Source of the DNA: Planctomycetota bacterium
GTDB lineage: Bacteria > Planctomycetota > B15-G4
Reading direction: 5' to 3'
DNA: 64,000 bases
NCBI GenBank assembly: GCA_021604805.1
Contig: BQJR01000002.1
Span: forward strand, 1,076,665 to 1,140,664
Position numbers and translations under genes: made by a program. Positions 1-7,132 of the stretch are shown piece after piece. Under the pieces are notes generated by a model. That model did no database searches, was not told the DNA's origin, and saw only the letters and a program-made list of their open reading frames with translations. Every line of letters begins with the position of its first letter. The first letter of the stretch is position 1.

Positions 1-1
1 C

Positions 2-175
2 CTGCGTCGCGCCGATCTCGCGCTGGGCGGCAGCGTGGTCGTGGCGCGCGGACTCAGCGCCTTCGACCTCACCGTTGTCTCGTCGCGCGAGGTCGAGATC
101 ACGCTCGCAGCCGAGTCAGGCGGTGACACGCCGTCGATCCTGCTGCGCTGGGACGAGTCGGGAGGTGGCCTGTGA
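2..175 (+). CDS. C-terminal end of a probable pseudopilin (partial)
   Basis: An open frame enters from the left edge and stops at 173-175, leaving 57 residues. It has the short beta-strand character seen at the end of minor pseudopilins (GspJ-like), with a final stretch ILLRWDESGGGL. The next gene starts inside its stop codon (TGATG) and looks like a GspK/PilX-type protein, so the pair probably closes a type II secretion or type IV pilus gene cluster lying outside the window. The assignment rests mainly on that context, because the N-terminal methylation motif is not visible here. Confidence 0.5.
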   Translation: MRRADLALGGSVVVARGLSAFDLTVVSSREVEITLAAESGGDTPSILLRWDESGGGL

Positions 176-582
176 TGTCTGCACACGACATGACCTCTGC
201 GCGGGGTGCGCGTGCGCGTCCTTCCGAGCAGGGCGCGGCGCTGGTGCTCGTCACCGTGATGGGCTTCCTCGCGTTGGCGATCTTCGTGCGCGCTTGGCGT
301 GGCACGCACGACGCGATCCGCACCGAGAGCTACGTGGTCGCGCGCGCCCTGCGCGACGAGAGCGTGGGGGAAGCCTTGGCCGCGGGCATCCACTTGCTCG
401 AGACAGGTCGTCCGCCGAGCGATCCCTACAGCGCGGTGCTCACGGTGTCCGCGACACAAGGCGACGTGGACTGCACGCTCACGTGGACCAGTGCGGGTGA
501 CCTCGACACCTGGGACGTGAGCGCGCGACTGGCGACCGCGATCGAGTCCTTCAACCTCGAGGAGCTGCCGAGCAGCTTCTGA
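175..582 (+). CDS. PilX/GspK-like prepilin-type protein
   Basis: A protein of about 135 residues. A short basic leader ending in Glu-Gln-Gly is followed by a single hydrophobic helix (AALVLVTVMGFLALAIFV, about residues 22-39), then a small polar domain. This is the layout of GspK or PilX minor pilins, whose leader is cut after Gly by a prepilin peptidase. It is much shorter than a full GspK (about 300 residues). The ATG at 175 overlaps the upstream stop, while a GTG at 172 and an ATG at 190 are alternatives. It probably acts with the upstream pseudopilin in a secretion or pilus assembly at the inner membrane. Confidence 0.55.
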   Translation: MSAHDMTSARGARARPSEQGAALVLVTVMGFLALAIFVRAWRGTHDAIRTESYVVARALRDESVGEALAAGIHLLETGRPPSDPYSAVLTVSATQGDVDCTLTWTSAGDLDTWDVSARLATAIESFNLEELPSSF

Positions 583-673
583 GTGTGCGGCTCGATCGCG
601 CTCAAGCGTGCGCTCCGGGTGTGTCGATGTGAGTGCGGGTCGATCTGCCTCGCGGGATGTACCGGTGTCACGA

Positions 674-2680
674 ATGCGCGCGCCACTCACACGCCTCACG
701 CTGTGCTTCAGCTTGGTCTGGTTGCTGAACGAGCTGGGCACGAACGTGGTCGCTTACCTCGGGCGCTTCGGCAAGGCCAAGGTGCTGAAGTCACTGACCG
801 ACGACCTCGGTGCGGTGTACTTCGACATCGGGATGCAGTTGCTCTGGATGCTCGCGTTGACCGGCGTGTTGATCGTGCTGGCGTCCTGGGCATGGTGCGC
901 GGTCGTGCAGCGCACGTGGCTGGCTCTCCGTGCCGGGCGCACGTTCCCGCGCGGCGCGCTCTGGATCTACGCCGCCGCCACGAGCTTCGCCTTCTTCAAC
1001 CTCTGGTACAGCGCGCACGCCTACTTGTTCCCGTACTCGCGCATGAACGGGTCGCCGCTGTCGGCCTTCTGCGGCTCGGTGCGATGGCTCGACACGCCGA
1101 GCCTGGCGTCGCGCGGCGTGCTGTTGTTCAGCGTGCCCGTGGTGGTGCTCGCTTGCAGCGTGGCGCTGCGACGTTCGCGTGCGTTGCGTCGCGGGGTCTT
1201 CGCGGCCTTGCTGCTCGGCGTCGCGGCCGTGCAGGCCGGCAAGGCCGTGCACCGTGTGGGGCCGTCGCGACCGTTTACCGCCGACGGCAGCGTGGTGCTC
1301 TTGGGCGTCGACTCGCTGCAAGTCAACCGGCTCGCGGCCGGCGGACACCCCACGCCGCGCGCCCCCGCGCTCGACGGCTTCCTCGAGCAAGCTCGCCTCT
1401 TCGACAACGTGTGGACGCCGCTCGCGCGCACGTACCCGAGTTGGATCACGCTGCTCAGCGGTCGTCATCCCGTGAACCACGGCATGCGCTTCAACCTGCT
1501 GCCCGACAGCTTCCTCGACCCGGACAACAGCTACCTGCCGCAGCACTACGCGGCCGCCGGCTACAACACGCTGCACGCCACCGATGAAGTGCGCTTCAGC
1601 ATCTTGCGTCCCGAGTTCGGATTCGACGAGCTGCTGCACCCGCACATGGGCGCCGAAGACTTCCTGATCGGGAGCTTCTTCGACTTCAGCTTGGCCAACC
1701 TCGTGCGCCAGACCCACACCGGCAACGACCTGTACCCCGCGCTGGCGAACAACCGCGCGGCGGTGGCTTACAACCCGAAGCTCTTCGTGCACGAACTCAT
1801 CGAGCGGCTCGACGCCCTCCCGCGCGACGAACCGGCCTTCGTGAACGTGCACTTGTGCGGCAACCACTGGCCCTTCCGCACGTCGGCTCCGTGGGCGCAC
1901 GCTTCCGACGACCCGGTGATGAACTCGATCGCCATGACCGACGCACAGGTCGGTGAGCTGCTCCACTGGATGGACGCCAACGAACTCTCGCCGCGCGCCA
2001 CCACCGTGTTGCTCTCCGATCATGGCGACGGCTGGTCCGGCGATGCCGACGACGACACGAACTTCCACGGCGACACCGTGGAGGACGCCACGTCGAACAA
2101 GATCTTCTTGGCCTTCCGCGGTGCGCGCGTGAAACCCGGTCGTCAGCACGAGCTGCTGCGCGCCGAAGACCTCGCGCCCACGCTGCTCGAGCTGAGCGGC
2201 CTCCCGGTCGAGGGCGTCCCCTTCGACGGTGAGAGCTTCTTGCCCGCGCTGAGCGGCGCCCCGCTGTCCCCGCGTGACGTGTTCGCCGAGTCGGGTCTGG
2301 AAGCGCGCGTGTACTCCGTGAAGCAACTCGTGGAGCGCAGCGTCGACTGGTATCAGATCGATCCGGACTCGAGCCTGGTGCACTTGCGCGCCGATAGCTT
2401 CGAGGAGTTCCTGCCGCTCAAGTCGTACACGCTCATCGATGGTGACGTGCGGCTCGTGGCCACGCCGCACCTCCGCAAGATCGAGGCGCACGCCTTCGAT
2501 CCCGTGGGCGGCGAGGATCTCGACGAAGCCGCGCAGCTCACGCCCGCGGCGAAGCGCGCGCTCATCCAACGCCTCGCCGAGCGCTACGACCTCGATCACG
2601 AGTCCCTGCTCGACGCCGCCGCATTCCGTGGCTTCCTCGCGAAACAAACGGTGGGGATCGTGCCGGCGCGGAGGCGCTGA
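674..2680 (+). CDS. Membrane-anchored sulfatase-fold (alkaline phosphatase superfamily) enzyme
   Basis: 668 residues from the ATG at 674. About four or five hydrophobic segments occupy the first 190 residues, followed by a sulfatase-family (PF00884-type) domain. Asp213 in LGVDSL and Asp449-His450 in LLSDHGD fit metal ligands. At the nucleophile position, where sulfatases have a Cys or Ser that is matured to formylglycine in C/S-x-P-x-R, this protein reads TYPSW with Thr253. That resembles phospho-transferases of the same fold (LtaS and phosphoethanolamine transferase type) more than true sulfatases. Membrane segments plus an exported catalytic domain would also fit a lipid- or glycan-modifying phosphotransferase. 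The substrate cannot be read from sequence. Confidence 0.75.
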   Translation: MRAPLTRLTLCFSLVWLLNELGTNVVAYLGRFGKAKVLKSLTDDLGAVYFDIGMQLLWMLALTGVLIVLASWAWCAVVQRTWLALRAGRTFPRGALWIYAAATSFAFFNLWYSAHAYLFPYSRMNGSPLSAFCGSVRWLDTPSLASRGVLLFSVPVVVLACSVALRRSRALRRGVFAALLLGVAAVQAGKAVHRVGPSRPFTADGSVVLLGVDSLQVNRLAAGGHPTPRAPALDGFLEQARLFDNVWTPLARTYPSWITLLSGRHPVNHGMRFNLLPDSFLDPDNSYLPQHYAAAGYNTLHATDEVRFSILRPEFGFDELLHPHMGAEDFLIGSFFDFSLANLVRQTHTGNDLYPALANNRAAVAYNPKLFVHELIERLDALPRDEPAFVNVHLCGNHWPFRTSAPWAHASDDPVMNSIAMTDAQVGELLHWMDANELSPRATTVLLSDHGDGWSGDADDDTNFHGDTVEDATSNKIFLAFRGARVKPGRQHELLRAEDLAPTLLELSGLPVEGVPFDGESFLPALSGAPLSPRDVFAESGLEARVYSVKQLVERSVDWYQIDPDSSLVHLRADSFEEFLPLKSYTLIDGDVRLVATPHLRKIEAHAFDPVGGEDLDEAAQLTPAAKRALIQRLAERYDLDHESLLDAAAFRGFLAKQTVGIVPARRR

Positions 2681-2719
2681 GACCCGCCGCCGCCGAGCAC
2701 CGCGCCCTCCGCGGCGCGT

Positions 2720-3895
2720 TCAGACCTCGCTGGCGAAGAGGCCGGCGCAACGTTCGGCGCAGCGTTCCCACAGCGCGCGTTCGGGCCAGCGAGCAGGGTC
2801 CACGAGCACGGCGTGTTGCAGGTCTTCGTCGAAGTGTTGGTCGAGTGTGGCGCAGATCTCGGCGTCGTCGATCACGAGGCTCAGCTCGTCGTCTTTCTGC
2901 ATCGAACGACGGTTGAAGTTCGGTGAGCCGAGCACCGCGAGGTGTTCGTCGATGGTGATCACCTTGGCGTGCATCATCGTGCGTTCGTAGTGTGAGAGGC
3001 GCACGCCTGCGTCGAGCAGCGCTTGGTAGTGCTGACGCCCGGCCCACTGCGAGAGTCGGCTGTCGTTGTGCTCGCCGGCCACGAGGATCTCCACGTCGAC
3101 CTTGCGGCGTGCGGCGGCGCAGAGCAGCTCCAGGCTGTTGGCGTCGGGCACGAAGTAAGGCGTGGTGATGCGCAGCCGGCTCTCGGCGCTCGAGATCAGC
3201 AAGTGATAGAGCAGCGCCACGTCGCTCCAGGCCACGGCGGCCGTGGAGGCGAGCACGAGCACTTCGCTCGTGCCCGCGTGTTCGTGCTCGCGCGGCGTGG
3301 GCGGCGGTGTTGCCGAGGGCGCCGTCTCCATCCAGTTGCTCAAGAAGGCCGCGCAGAGTCCGTCGACGGCGGGGCCTTCGAGGCGCAAGTGGGTGTCGCG
3401 CCACTCGCCCGGATGGCGCGCGTCGCCTTCCCACTCTTCCGCGATGCCCACGCCGCCGGTGAAGCCCACGCGGTTGTCGCACACGAGGAGCTTGCGATGC
3501 GTGCGGTGATCCACGCGCCACAGTCGCAGCGTGGCCGGCGGACGGAAGATGCGCACGTCGGCGCCGGCTTCGCGCATCTGGCGCGTGAGGCGTTCGGGCA
3601 TCTTCAGGCTGCCCACGCCGTCGAGCAGCACGCGCACTTGCAGGCCTTCGCTGGCGCGCGCGGCGAGGCGTTCGGCGAAACGTTCGGCGACGCTGCCGGT
3701 CCAGTACACGAAGGTACACAGGTCGATGCTGCGTTGCGCGGCATCGATGGCGGCGAGCATCGCGGCGAAGATCTCGTCGCCGTTGCGCAGCACTTCGAGC
3801 GCGTTGCCGGAGCGAAAGGGGACGCCCAGGCCGAGCTCGAGAGTTCGGCGCTGGGCGTCGGCCGCTTCAGCGTGGGATGTGTCGTGGGCGTTCAA
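2720..3895 (-). CDS. Phospholipase D family protein, cardiolipin synthase-like
   Basis: 391 residues with two HKD motifs: HRKLLVCD (first half) and HAKVITID (second half), each of the form HxKxxxxD. The spacing matches cardiolipin synthases of the ClsB type, which lack the N-terminal membrane helices of ClsA. Such enzymes join phosphatidyl groups to make cardiolipin at the inner membrane. The likely start is a TTG at 3895-3893 that overlaps the stop of the upstream DUF1328 gene (TTGA). Reading further upstream in this frame only crosses that gene. It is the last gene of a probable SOD-DUF1328-PLD operon, so membrane remodelling under stress is a reasonable inference. Confidence 0.8.
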   Translation of the reverse strand: MNAHDTSHAEAADAQRRTLELGLGVPFRSGNALEVLRNGDEIFAAMLAAIDAAQRSIDLCTFVYWTGSVAERFAERLAARASEGLQVRVLLDGVGSLKMPERLTRQMREAGADVRIFRPPATLRLWRVDHRTHRKLLVCDNRVGFTGGVGIAEEWEGDARHPGEWRDTHLRLEGPAVDGLCAAFLSNWMETAPSATPPPTPREHEHAGTSEVLVLASTAAVAWSDVALLYHLLISSAESRLRITTPYFVPDANSLELLCAAARRKVDVEILVAGEHNDSRLSQWAGRQHYQALLDAGVRLSHYERTMMHAKVITIDEHLAVLGSPNFNRRSMQKDDELSLVIDDAEICATLDQHFDEDLQHAVLVDPARWPERALWERCAERCAGLFASEV

Positions 3896-4056
3896 GCTTT
3901 GACGCGGCGTCCGCTGAGGAAGCTGATCAGCCAGACCACGAGGAACACGAAGAACAAGATCTTCGCGATGCCGGCGGCGGACCCGGCGATGCCGCCGAAT
4001 CCGAGCACGCCGGCGATGAGCGCGATGACCAAGAAGGTGATGGACCAAGAGAGCAT
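3892..4056 (-). CDS. DUF1328 (YtjA-like) small membrane protein
   Basis: A 54-residue protein with two hydrophobic helices separated by a Gly/Ala-rich turn ([19 protein letters not shown]) and a basic tail GRRVKA, the typical layout of DUF1328/YtjA. The function is unknown; in many bacteria these genes sit among stress-induced genes. The ATG at 4056 has a GGAG ribosome-binding site about 8 bases upstream. Its stop overlaps the start of the PLD gene, and it lies 70 bases after the superoxide dismutase gene on the same strand. Confidence 0.85.
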   Translation of the reverse strand: MLSWSITFLVIALIAGVLGFGGIAGSAAGIAKILFFVFLVVWLISFLSGRRVKA

Positions 4057-4126
4057 GATGACTCCAGTGTGAGAGGGATCTTAGTGATCAGCGAGACGGG
4101 GCGGGGCGTGGATCTCGCTGTTGCGA

Positions 4127-4321
4127 TCAGTTGCCGTCGTGATCGTCGATGAGGTCTTCGGCTTCGTCGGCCACGTCTTCGGCGGCGTCTTCCACGTCTT
4201 CCGCGAAGTCGTCCACGTGCTTGCCGGCGTTCTCCGCGGAGTCGTCACCGCAGCCACCGAGGGTGAGCAGCCCGCCGAGCAGGGCGGCGCCGATCAGGCT
4301 CGCGCTGCGGGTGCGTGACAC
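4127..4321 (-). CDS. Possible independent small lipoprotein nested in the SOD reading frame
   Basis: A GTG codon at 4321-4319, in the same frame as the superoxide dismutase, would give a 64-residue lipoprotein. It has a basic start (VSRTRS), a hydrophobic core and a lipobox-like LGGC with Cys24, followed by an acidic helical tail rich in AED/VED repeats. No Shine-Dalgarno sequence precedes this GTG. Internal initiation is therefore one of two readings, the other being a single fused protein; both are consistent with the sequence. Confidence 0.35.
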   Translation of the reverse strand: MSRTRSASLIGAALLGGLLTLGGCGDDSAENAGKHVDDFAEDVEDAAEDVADEAEDLIDDHDGN

Positions 4322-4963
4322 GGGGATCGTGGGCGGCGCGCCGTGCGTGCGCGGTTGCGAGCTCGCGTCGCTCACGGTGGAGGCAGCGGCGAAGCGTTGG
4401 TCCACGCGCGCCCAGTCGATGAGCGACCAGAAGCCTTCGAGGTACGCGCCGCGGTCGTGTTGGTGATCGAGGTAGTACGCGTGTTCCCAGAGGTCGCACA
4501 CGAGCAAGGGCGTCTTGCCGTCGCGCAGCGGGCAGCCGGCGTCGTGTGTGCATTCCACGCTGAGGCGGCCGTCCTTCTCGCGCACCAACCAGGCCCAACC
4601 CGAGCCGAAGTGTGAGCCTGCGCGCTCGAGGAACAACTCGCGCAGCGCCTTCAGGTCGCCGAAGGTGGCGTCGATGGCGGTGCGCAGTTCGGCACCGGGT
4701 TCACTCGCGTCGCCGGGCGTCATCGACTCCCAGTAGAAGCTGTGGTTCCAGGCTTGCGCGGCGTTCTGGAGCAGCGCGCCGTCGGCACGTTGCACGAGCG
4801 TCTCGAGGGACGCGTCGGTCAGGTCGCTTTCCTGCTGCAGCTTGTTCGTCTTCTCGATGTAACTCTTGTGATGCGCGCCGTGATGTTCGCGGAGAGTGTC
4901 CGCGCTGATCGTGGGTTCCAGGGCGTCGAGTGCGTAGGGCAGCTTCGGAAGTTGGAAGGTCAT
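4127..4963 (-). CDS. Superoxide dismutase (Fe type) with a lipoprotein-like C-terminal extension
   Basis: 278 residues. The first 190 are a complete Fe/Mn superoxide dismutase: ligands His27, His74, Asp157 and His161 (VCDLWEHAYYLD) and FGSGWAWLV are present. Gln70 before the WNHSFYW motif favours the iron subtype. It would convert superoxide to peroxide and oxygen. Unusually, the frame continues for about 88 residues through a Ser/Pro linker into LIGAALLGGLLTLGGC and a Glu/Asp/Ala-rich tail, which is the layout of a small lipoprotein. ATG at 4963 has an AGGAG site. A near-perfect sigma54 promoter lies about 70 bases upstream. It is likely the first gene of an operon with the DUF1328 and PLD genes. 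Confidence 0.9.
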   Translation of the reverse strand: MTFQLPKLPYALDALEPTISADTLREHHGAHHKSYIEKTNKLQQESDLTDASLETLVQRADGALLQNAAQAWNHSFYWESMTPGDASEPGAELRTAIDATFGDLKALRELFLERAGSHFGSGWAWLVREKDGRLSVECTHDAGCPLRDGKTPLLVCDLWEHAYYLDHQHDRGAYLEGFWSLIDWARVDQRFAAASTVSDASSQPRTHGAPPTIPVSRTRSASLIGAALLGGLLTLGGCGDDSAENAGKHVDDFAEDVEDAAEDVADEAEDLIDDHDGN

Positions 4964-5031
4964 GGTGGGGCTCCTGTAGGGGGTGAGAGCTCGCCACCGC
5001 GGACCACCCGCGATGACTCGTGAGAGCACTC

Positions 5032-5048
5032 TGCAAGCGACGTGCCAA
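5032..5048 (-). promoter_or_regulatory. Sigma54 (-24/-12) promoter of the SOD operon
   Basis: On the minus strand it reads TTGGCACGTCGCTTGCA, matching the TGGCACG-N4-TTGCA consensus at every fixed position with the required GG/GC spacing. The -12 GC is about 70 bases upstream of the SOD ATG at 4963. The same element precedes the csbD-like and hemerythrin genes nearby. Confidence 0.85.
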
Positions 5049-5163
5049 GCGCGCGCCAGAGTGAACAGGCCTGCATGGAGGTCTCACGCGAGTGGCACAC
5101 CGCGAGTGCATGCCGAATGCACAATCGGAGCGCGGCTCGAGCGCGAAACATGCTCCCTCTACG

Positions 5164-5199
5164 AAAACCGCACCGATGCCCCGGAGGACATCGGTGCGG
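5164..5199 (-). terminator. Rho-independent terminator of the csbD-like gene
   Basis: A perfect 11-bp stem (5168-5178 with 5189-5199) and a 10-base loop are followed on the minus strand by TTTT. It lies about 75 bases downstream of the csbD-like stop and separates that transcript from the SOD promoter. Confidence 0.8.
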
Positions 5200-5273
5200 C
5201 CCGGGAGATCGTCACGCGAAGAACGGAGCCCTGCTATCGCGTGACGTCGGGGGGAGGTCGTGCGGGGCGGCGC

Positions 5274-5471
5274 TCAGAGGCTGCCGCAGAAGTGTTCACA
5301 CTCGCGCTCGGCTTGTTCCTTGCTGTAGCCGTAGCGCTCTTGGAGACGACCCACGAGTTGGTCCGACTTGCCGTCGATGACTTTGAGGTCGTCCTCGGTG
5401 AGTTTGCCCCACTTCTCCTTCACCTTGCCTTTGGCCTGGTTCCACTTGCCTTCCAGTTCGTGCTTGTTCAT
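5274..5471 (-). CDS. CsbD family stress protein
   Basis: A 65-residue hydrophilic protein with the CsbD hallmark GKWNQAKGKVKEKWG followed by KLTEDDL, the standard length for the family. CsbD-like proteins are strongly induced by general stress in many bacteria; their molecular role is unknown. The C-terminus has two cysteines (ECEHFC), which most CsbD proteins lack. The ATG at 5471 has an AGGAG site. A consensus sigma54 promoter lies 48 bases upstream, with four 22-bp repeats beyond it, and a strong terminator follows, so it is a single-gene unit. Confidence 0.9.
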   Translation of the reverse strand: MNKHELEGKWNQAKGKVKEKWGKLTEDDLKVIDGKSDQLVGRLQERYGYSKEQAERECEHFCGSL

Positions 5472-5517
5472 CGGGATCTCCTGAATCGAGGGGACGGGCG
5501 AGTTCAGTGAGAGTCAT

Positions 5518-5534
5518 TGCAAGTCGCGTGCCAA
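5518..5534 (-). promoter_or_regulatory. Sigma54 (-24/-12) promoter of the csbD-like gene
   Basis: The minus strand reads TTGGCACGCGACTTGCA, a full match to TGGCACG-N4-TTGCA. The -12 GC is 48 bases from the ATG at 5471. Four direct repeats lie about 115-220 bases further upstream (5650-5737), the normal place for an enhancer bound by a sigma54 activator. Confidence 0.87.
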
Positions 5535-5649
5535 GCGGCGCCGCATGCGGTTTGCCCGCGCGCGCGTCGTTGCGGCTTCCTCGTGCGTGCTCTCTCGGTA
5601 GCGCGCACGATCGCGGTGCGCGTTTCTACAATCGATGGCGCGCCGCGGA

Positions 5650-5737
5650 GCATCACGTTGCGCGTTGTGACGCATGACCTTGCACGTTGCGAAGCATCAC
5701 GTCGCGTGCGGCGGAGCCTCACGTCGCGCGTGGCTGC
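5650..5737. repeat. Four 22-bp direct repeats, candidate sigma54 activator binding array
   Basis: Units start at 5650, 5672, 5694 and 5716, exactly 22 bases apart (two helical turns). They begin GCATCACGTTGCGCG, GCATGACCTTGCACG, GCATCACGTCGCGTG and GCCTCACGTCGCGCG. The array sits between the stop of the response-regulator gene (5747) and the csbD sigma54 promoter, so repeated sites are on one helical face at enhancer distance. The binding protein is inferred to be the neighbouring NtrC-family regulator. Confidence 0.6.
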
Positions 5738-5746
5738 AGCGGTCGT

Positions 5747-7132
5747 TCAGCTGTCTTGCGCGGCGTAGACTTTGAGGCGTGCGTAGAGCGTCTTGAGGCT
5801 GATACCCAAGCTCTCGGCGCTGCGCTTCTTGTTGCCGTCGAACTCGTCCAGCGTGGCTTGGATGAGGCGCTTCTCGGCCTCGGCGATCGACATGCCGGGG
5901 TGCATCTGCAGCGCGCCCGCAGGTGCTGCGGACGAGCCCGGCGTGGCGTCGTCGGGCGCGGTGGTGCTTTGTTCCTCGCTCTGTTCGAAGGGCAGGTGAC
6001 TCGCCTCGATGTGCGCGTCGGCGAGCAGATGTGCGCGGCGCACGGTGTGCAAGAGTTCGCGCACGTTGCCGGGCCAGTCGTGAGCACGCAGCGCGCGCTC
6101 GGCGCTGGCGCTGAAGGACTTGCCGGTTTCGTGCTCCTCGTTGAGTGCTTCGAGGAAGGCGCGCGCGAGCATCAGCACGTCGTCGTCGCGGTCGGCGAGG
6201 TCGGGCAGGTTCACCGGGAAGATGTTGAGTCGGTAGAGCAGGTCTTGACGCAGGTTGCCGTCGTCGACAGCGGCTTCGGGAATCCGGTTCGTGGCGGCCA
6301 GCAGTCGCACGTCGACCTCGATCTCCTCGGTGCCGCCCAGGCGCGTGACGCGCCGCGACTCGATCACACGCAGCAACTTCACCTGCAACTCGGCCGGCAT
6401 CTCGGTGACTTCGTCGAGGAACAAGGTGCCGCCGTGCGCGCGTTCGAACACGCCCTTGTGACGCTTCTGCGCGCCGGTGAACGAGCCGCGTTCGTGCCCG
6501 AAGAACTCCGACTCCATCAGGTTGGCAGCCACCGCGCCGCAGTTCACCGCCACGAAGGGCTGCTTCGCGCGCGGACTGAGCTTGTGGATGGTGGCGGCCG
6601 TGACTTCTTTCCCTGTGCCGGTGGCGCCGGTGATCAGCACGGTCTCGGACGTGGGCGCCACGCGTTCGAGCATGTCGTAGACCTCGCGCATGGCGGCCGA
6701 GGAACCGAGCAGGTCGCCGAAGCGACCGAAGGTCTTGAGTTGCGTGCGCAGGCTGGCGACTTCGGCGCGCAGCTCCGCGGCTTGCACCACGGAGCGCAGG
6801 ATCGATTCGAGTCGCGGCAGGTCCACGGGTTTGGTGAGGAAGTCGCGCGCGCCCAGGCGCAGCGCTTCGATCGCGGCGTCGAGCGTGCCGCGCCCCGAGG
6901 CCATCACCACTTCGGTGTTGCGTGACACGTTCAGTTCGCGCAGCAGATCGAGGCCGCTGCCGTCGGGCAGCTCCAGGTCGAGCACGGCGAGGTCGGGCGA
7001 GCGCTCCTCGATGAAGGCGCGCCCTTCCGTGATGTTCGCGGCGCTGCGGCAGCTCAGTCCGTGGCTCCAGAACCAGGCTTCGAGCGCTTCACGACTGGAG
7101 GTGTCGTCTTCCACGATCAGGACGTCGAGCAC
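5747..7132 (-). CDS. NtrC-family sigma54-dependent response regulator
   Basis: 461 residues from a GTG at 7132 that overlaps the end of the kinase gene by 16 bases. Receiver domain 1-120 with acidic pocket Glu8-Asp9-Asp10, phospho-acceptor Asp52 and Lys in FLTKP. The AAA+ domain (about 140-370) has Walker A GATGTGKE, a sigma54-contact loop written GSFTGA instead of GAFTGA, Walker B LFLDEV, and the NRIPEA region. A Fis-type helix-turn-helix ends the protein (KKRSAESLGISLKTLYARL). Phosphorylated oligomers should remodel sigma54 polymerase. The partner kinase is directly upstream. Targets are probably the sigma54 promoters around it, including that of its own operon. Confidence 0.93.
   Translation of the reverse strand: MLDVLIVEDDTSSREALEAWFWSHGLSCRSAANITEGRAFIEERSPDLAVLDLELPDGSGLDLLRELNVSRNTEVVMASGRGTLDAAIEALRLGARDFLTKPVDLPRLESILRSVVQAAELRAEVASLRTQLKTFGRFGDLLGSSAAMREVYDMLERVAPTSETVLITGATGTGKEVTAATIHKLSPRAKQPFVAVNCGAVAANLMESEFFGHERGSFTGAQKRHKGVFERAHGGTLFLDEVTEMPAELQVKLLRVIESRRVTRLGGTEEIEVDVRLLAATNRIPEAAVDDGNLRQDLLYRLNIFPVNLPDLADRDDDVLMLARAFLEALNEEHETGKSFSASAERALRAHDWPGNVRELLHTVRRAHLLADAHIEASHLPFEQSEEQSTTAPDDATPGSSAAPAGALQMHPGMSIAEAEKRLIQATLDEFDGNKKRSAESLGISLKTLYARLKVYAAQDS

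Larger units (their letters stand above)
4964..5273. other. Intergenic region with SOD promoter and csbD terminator
   Basis: No gene is seen in this 310-base gap. It holds the sigma54 promoter of the superoxide dismutase gene (5032-5048, minus strand) and the terminator of the upstream csbD-like gene (5164-5199, minus strand). Between them are two GCGAGTG-containing short direct repeats near 5089-5110, which could be an activator site, but this is weak. Confidence 0.6.

Noticed and set aside
791..2647. Long open frame on the minus strand opposite the sulfatase-fold gene
   Set aside because: It is a typical GC-rich antisense shadow (Val/Arg/His-rich), with no domain features, while the forward frame has clear enzyme motifs.
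5097..5115. A second forward TGGCAC near the SOD region as a sigma54 promoter
   Set aside because: The -12 element is missing at the required spacing (GAGTG instead of TTGCA).
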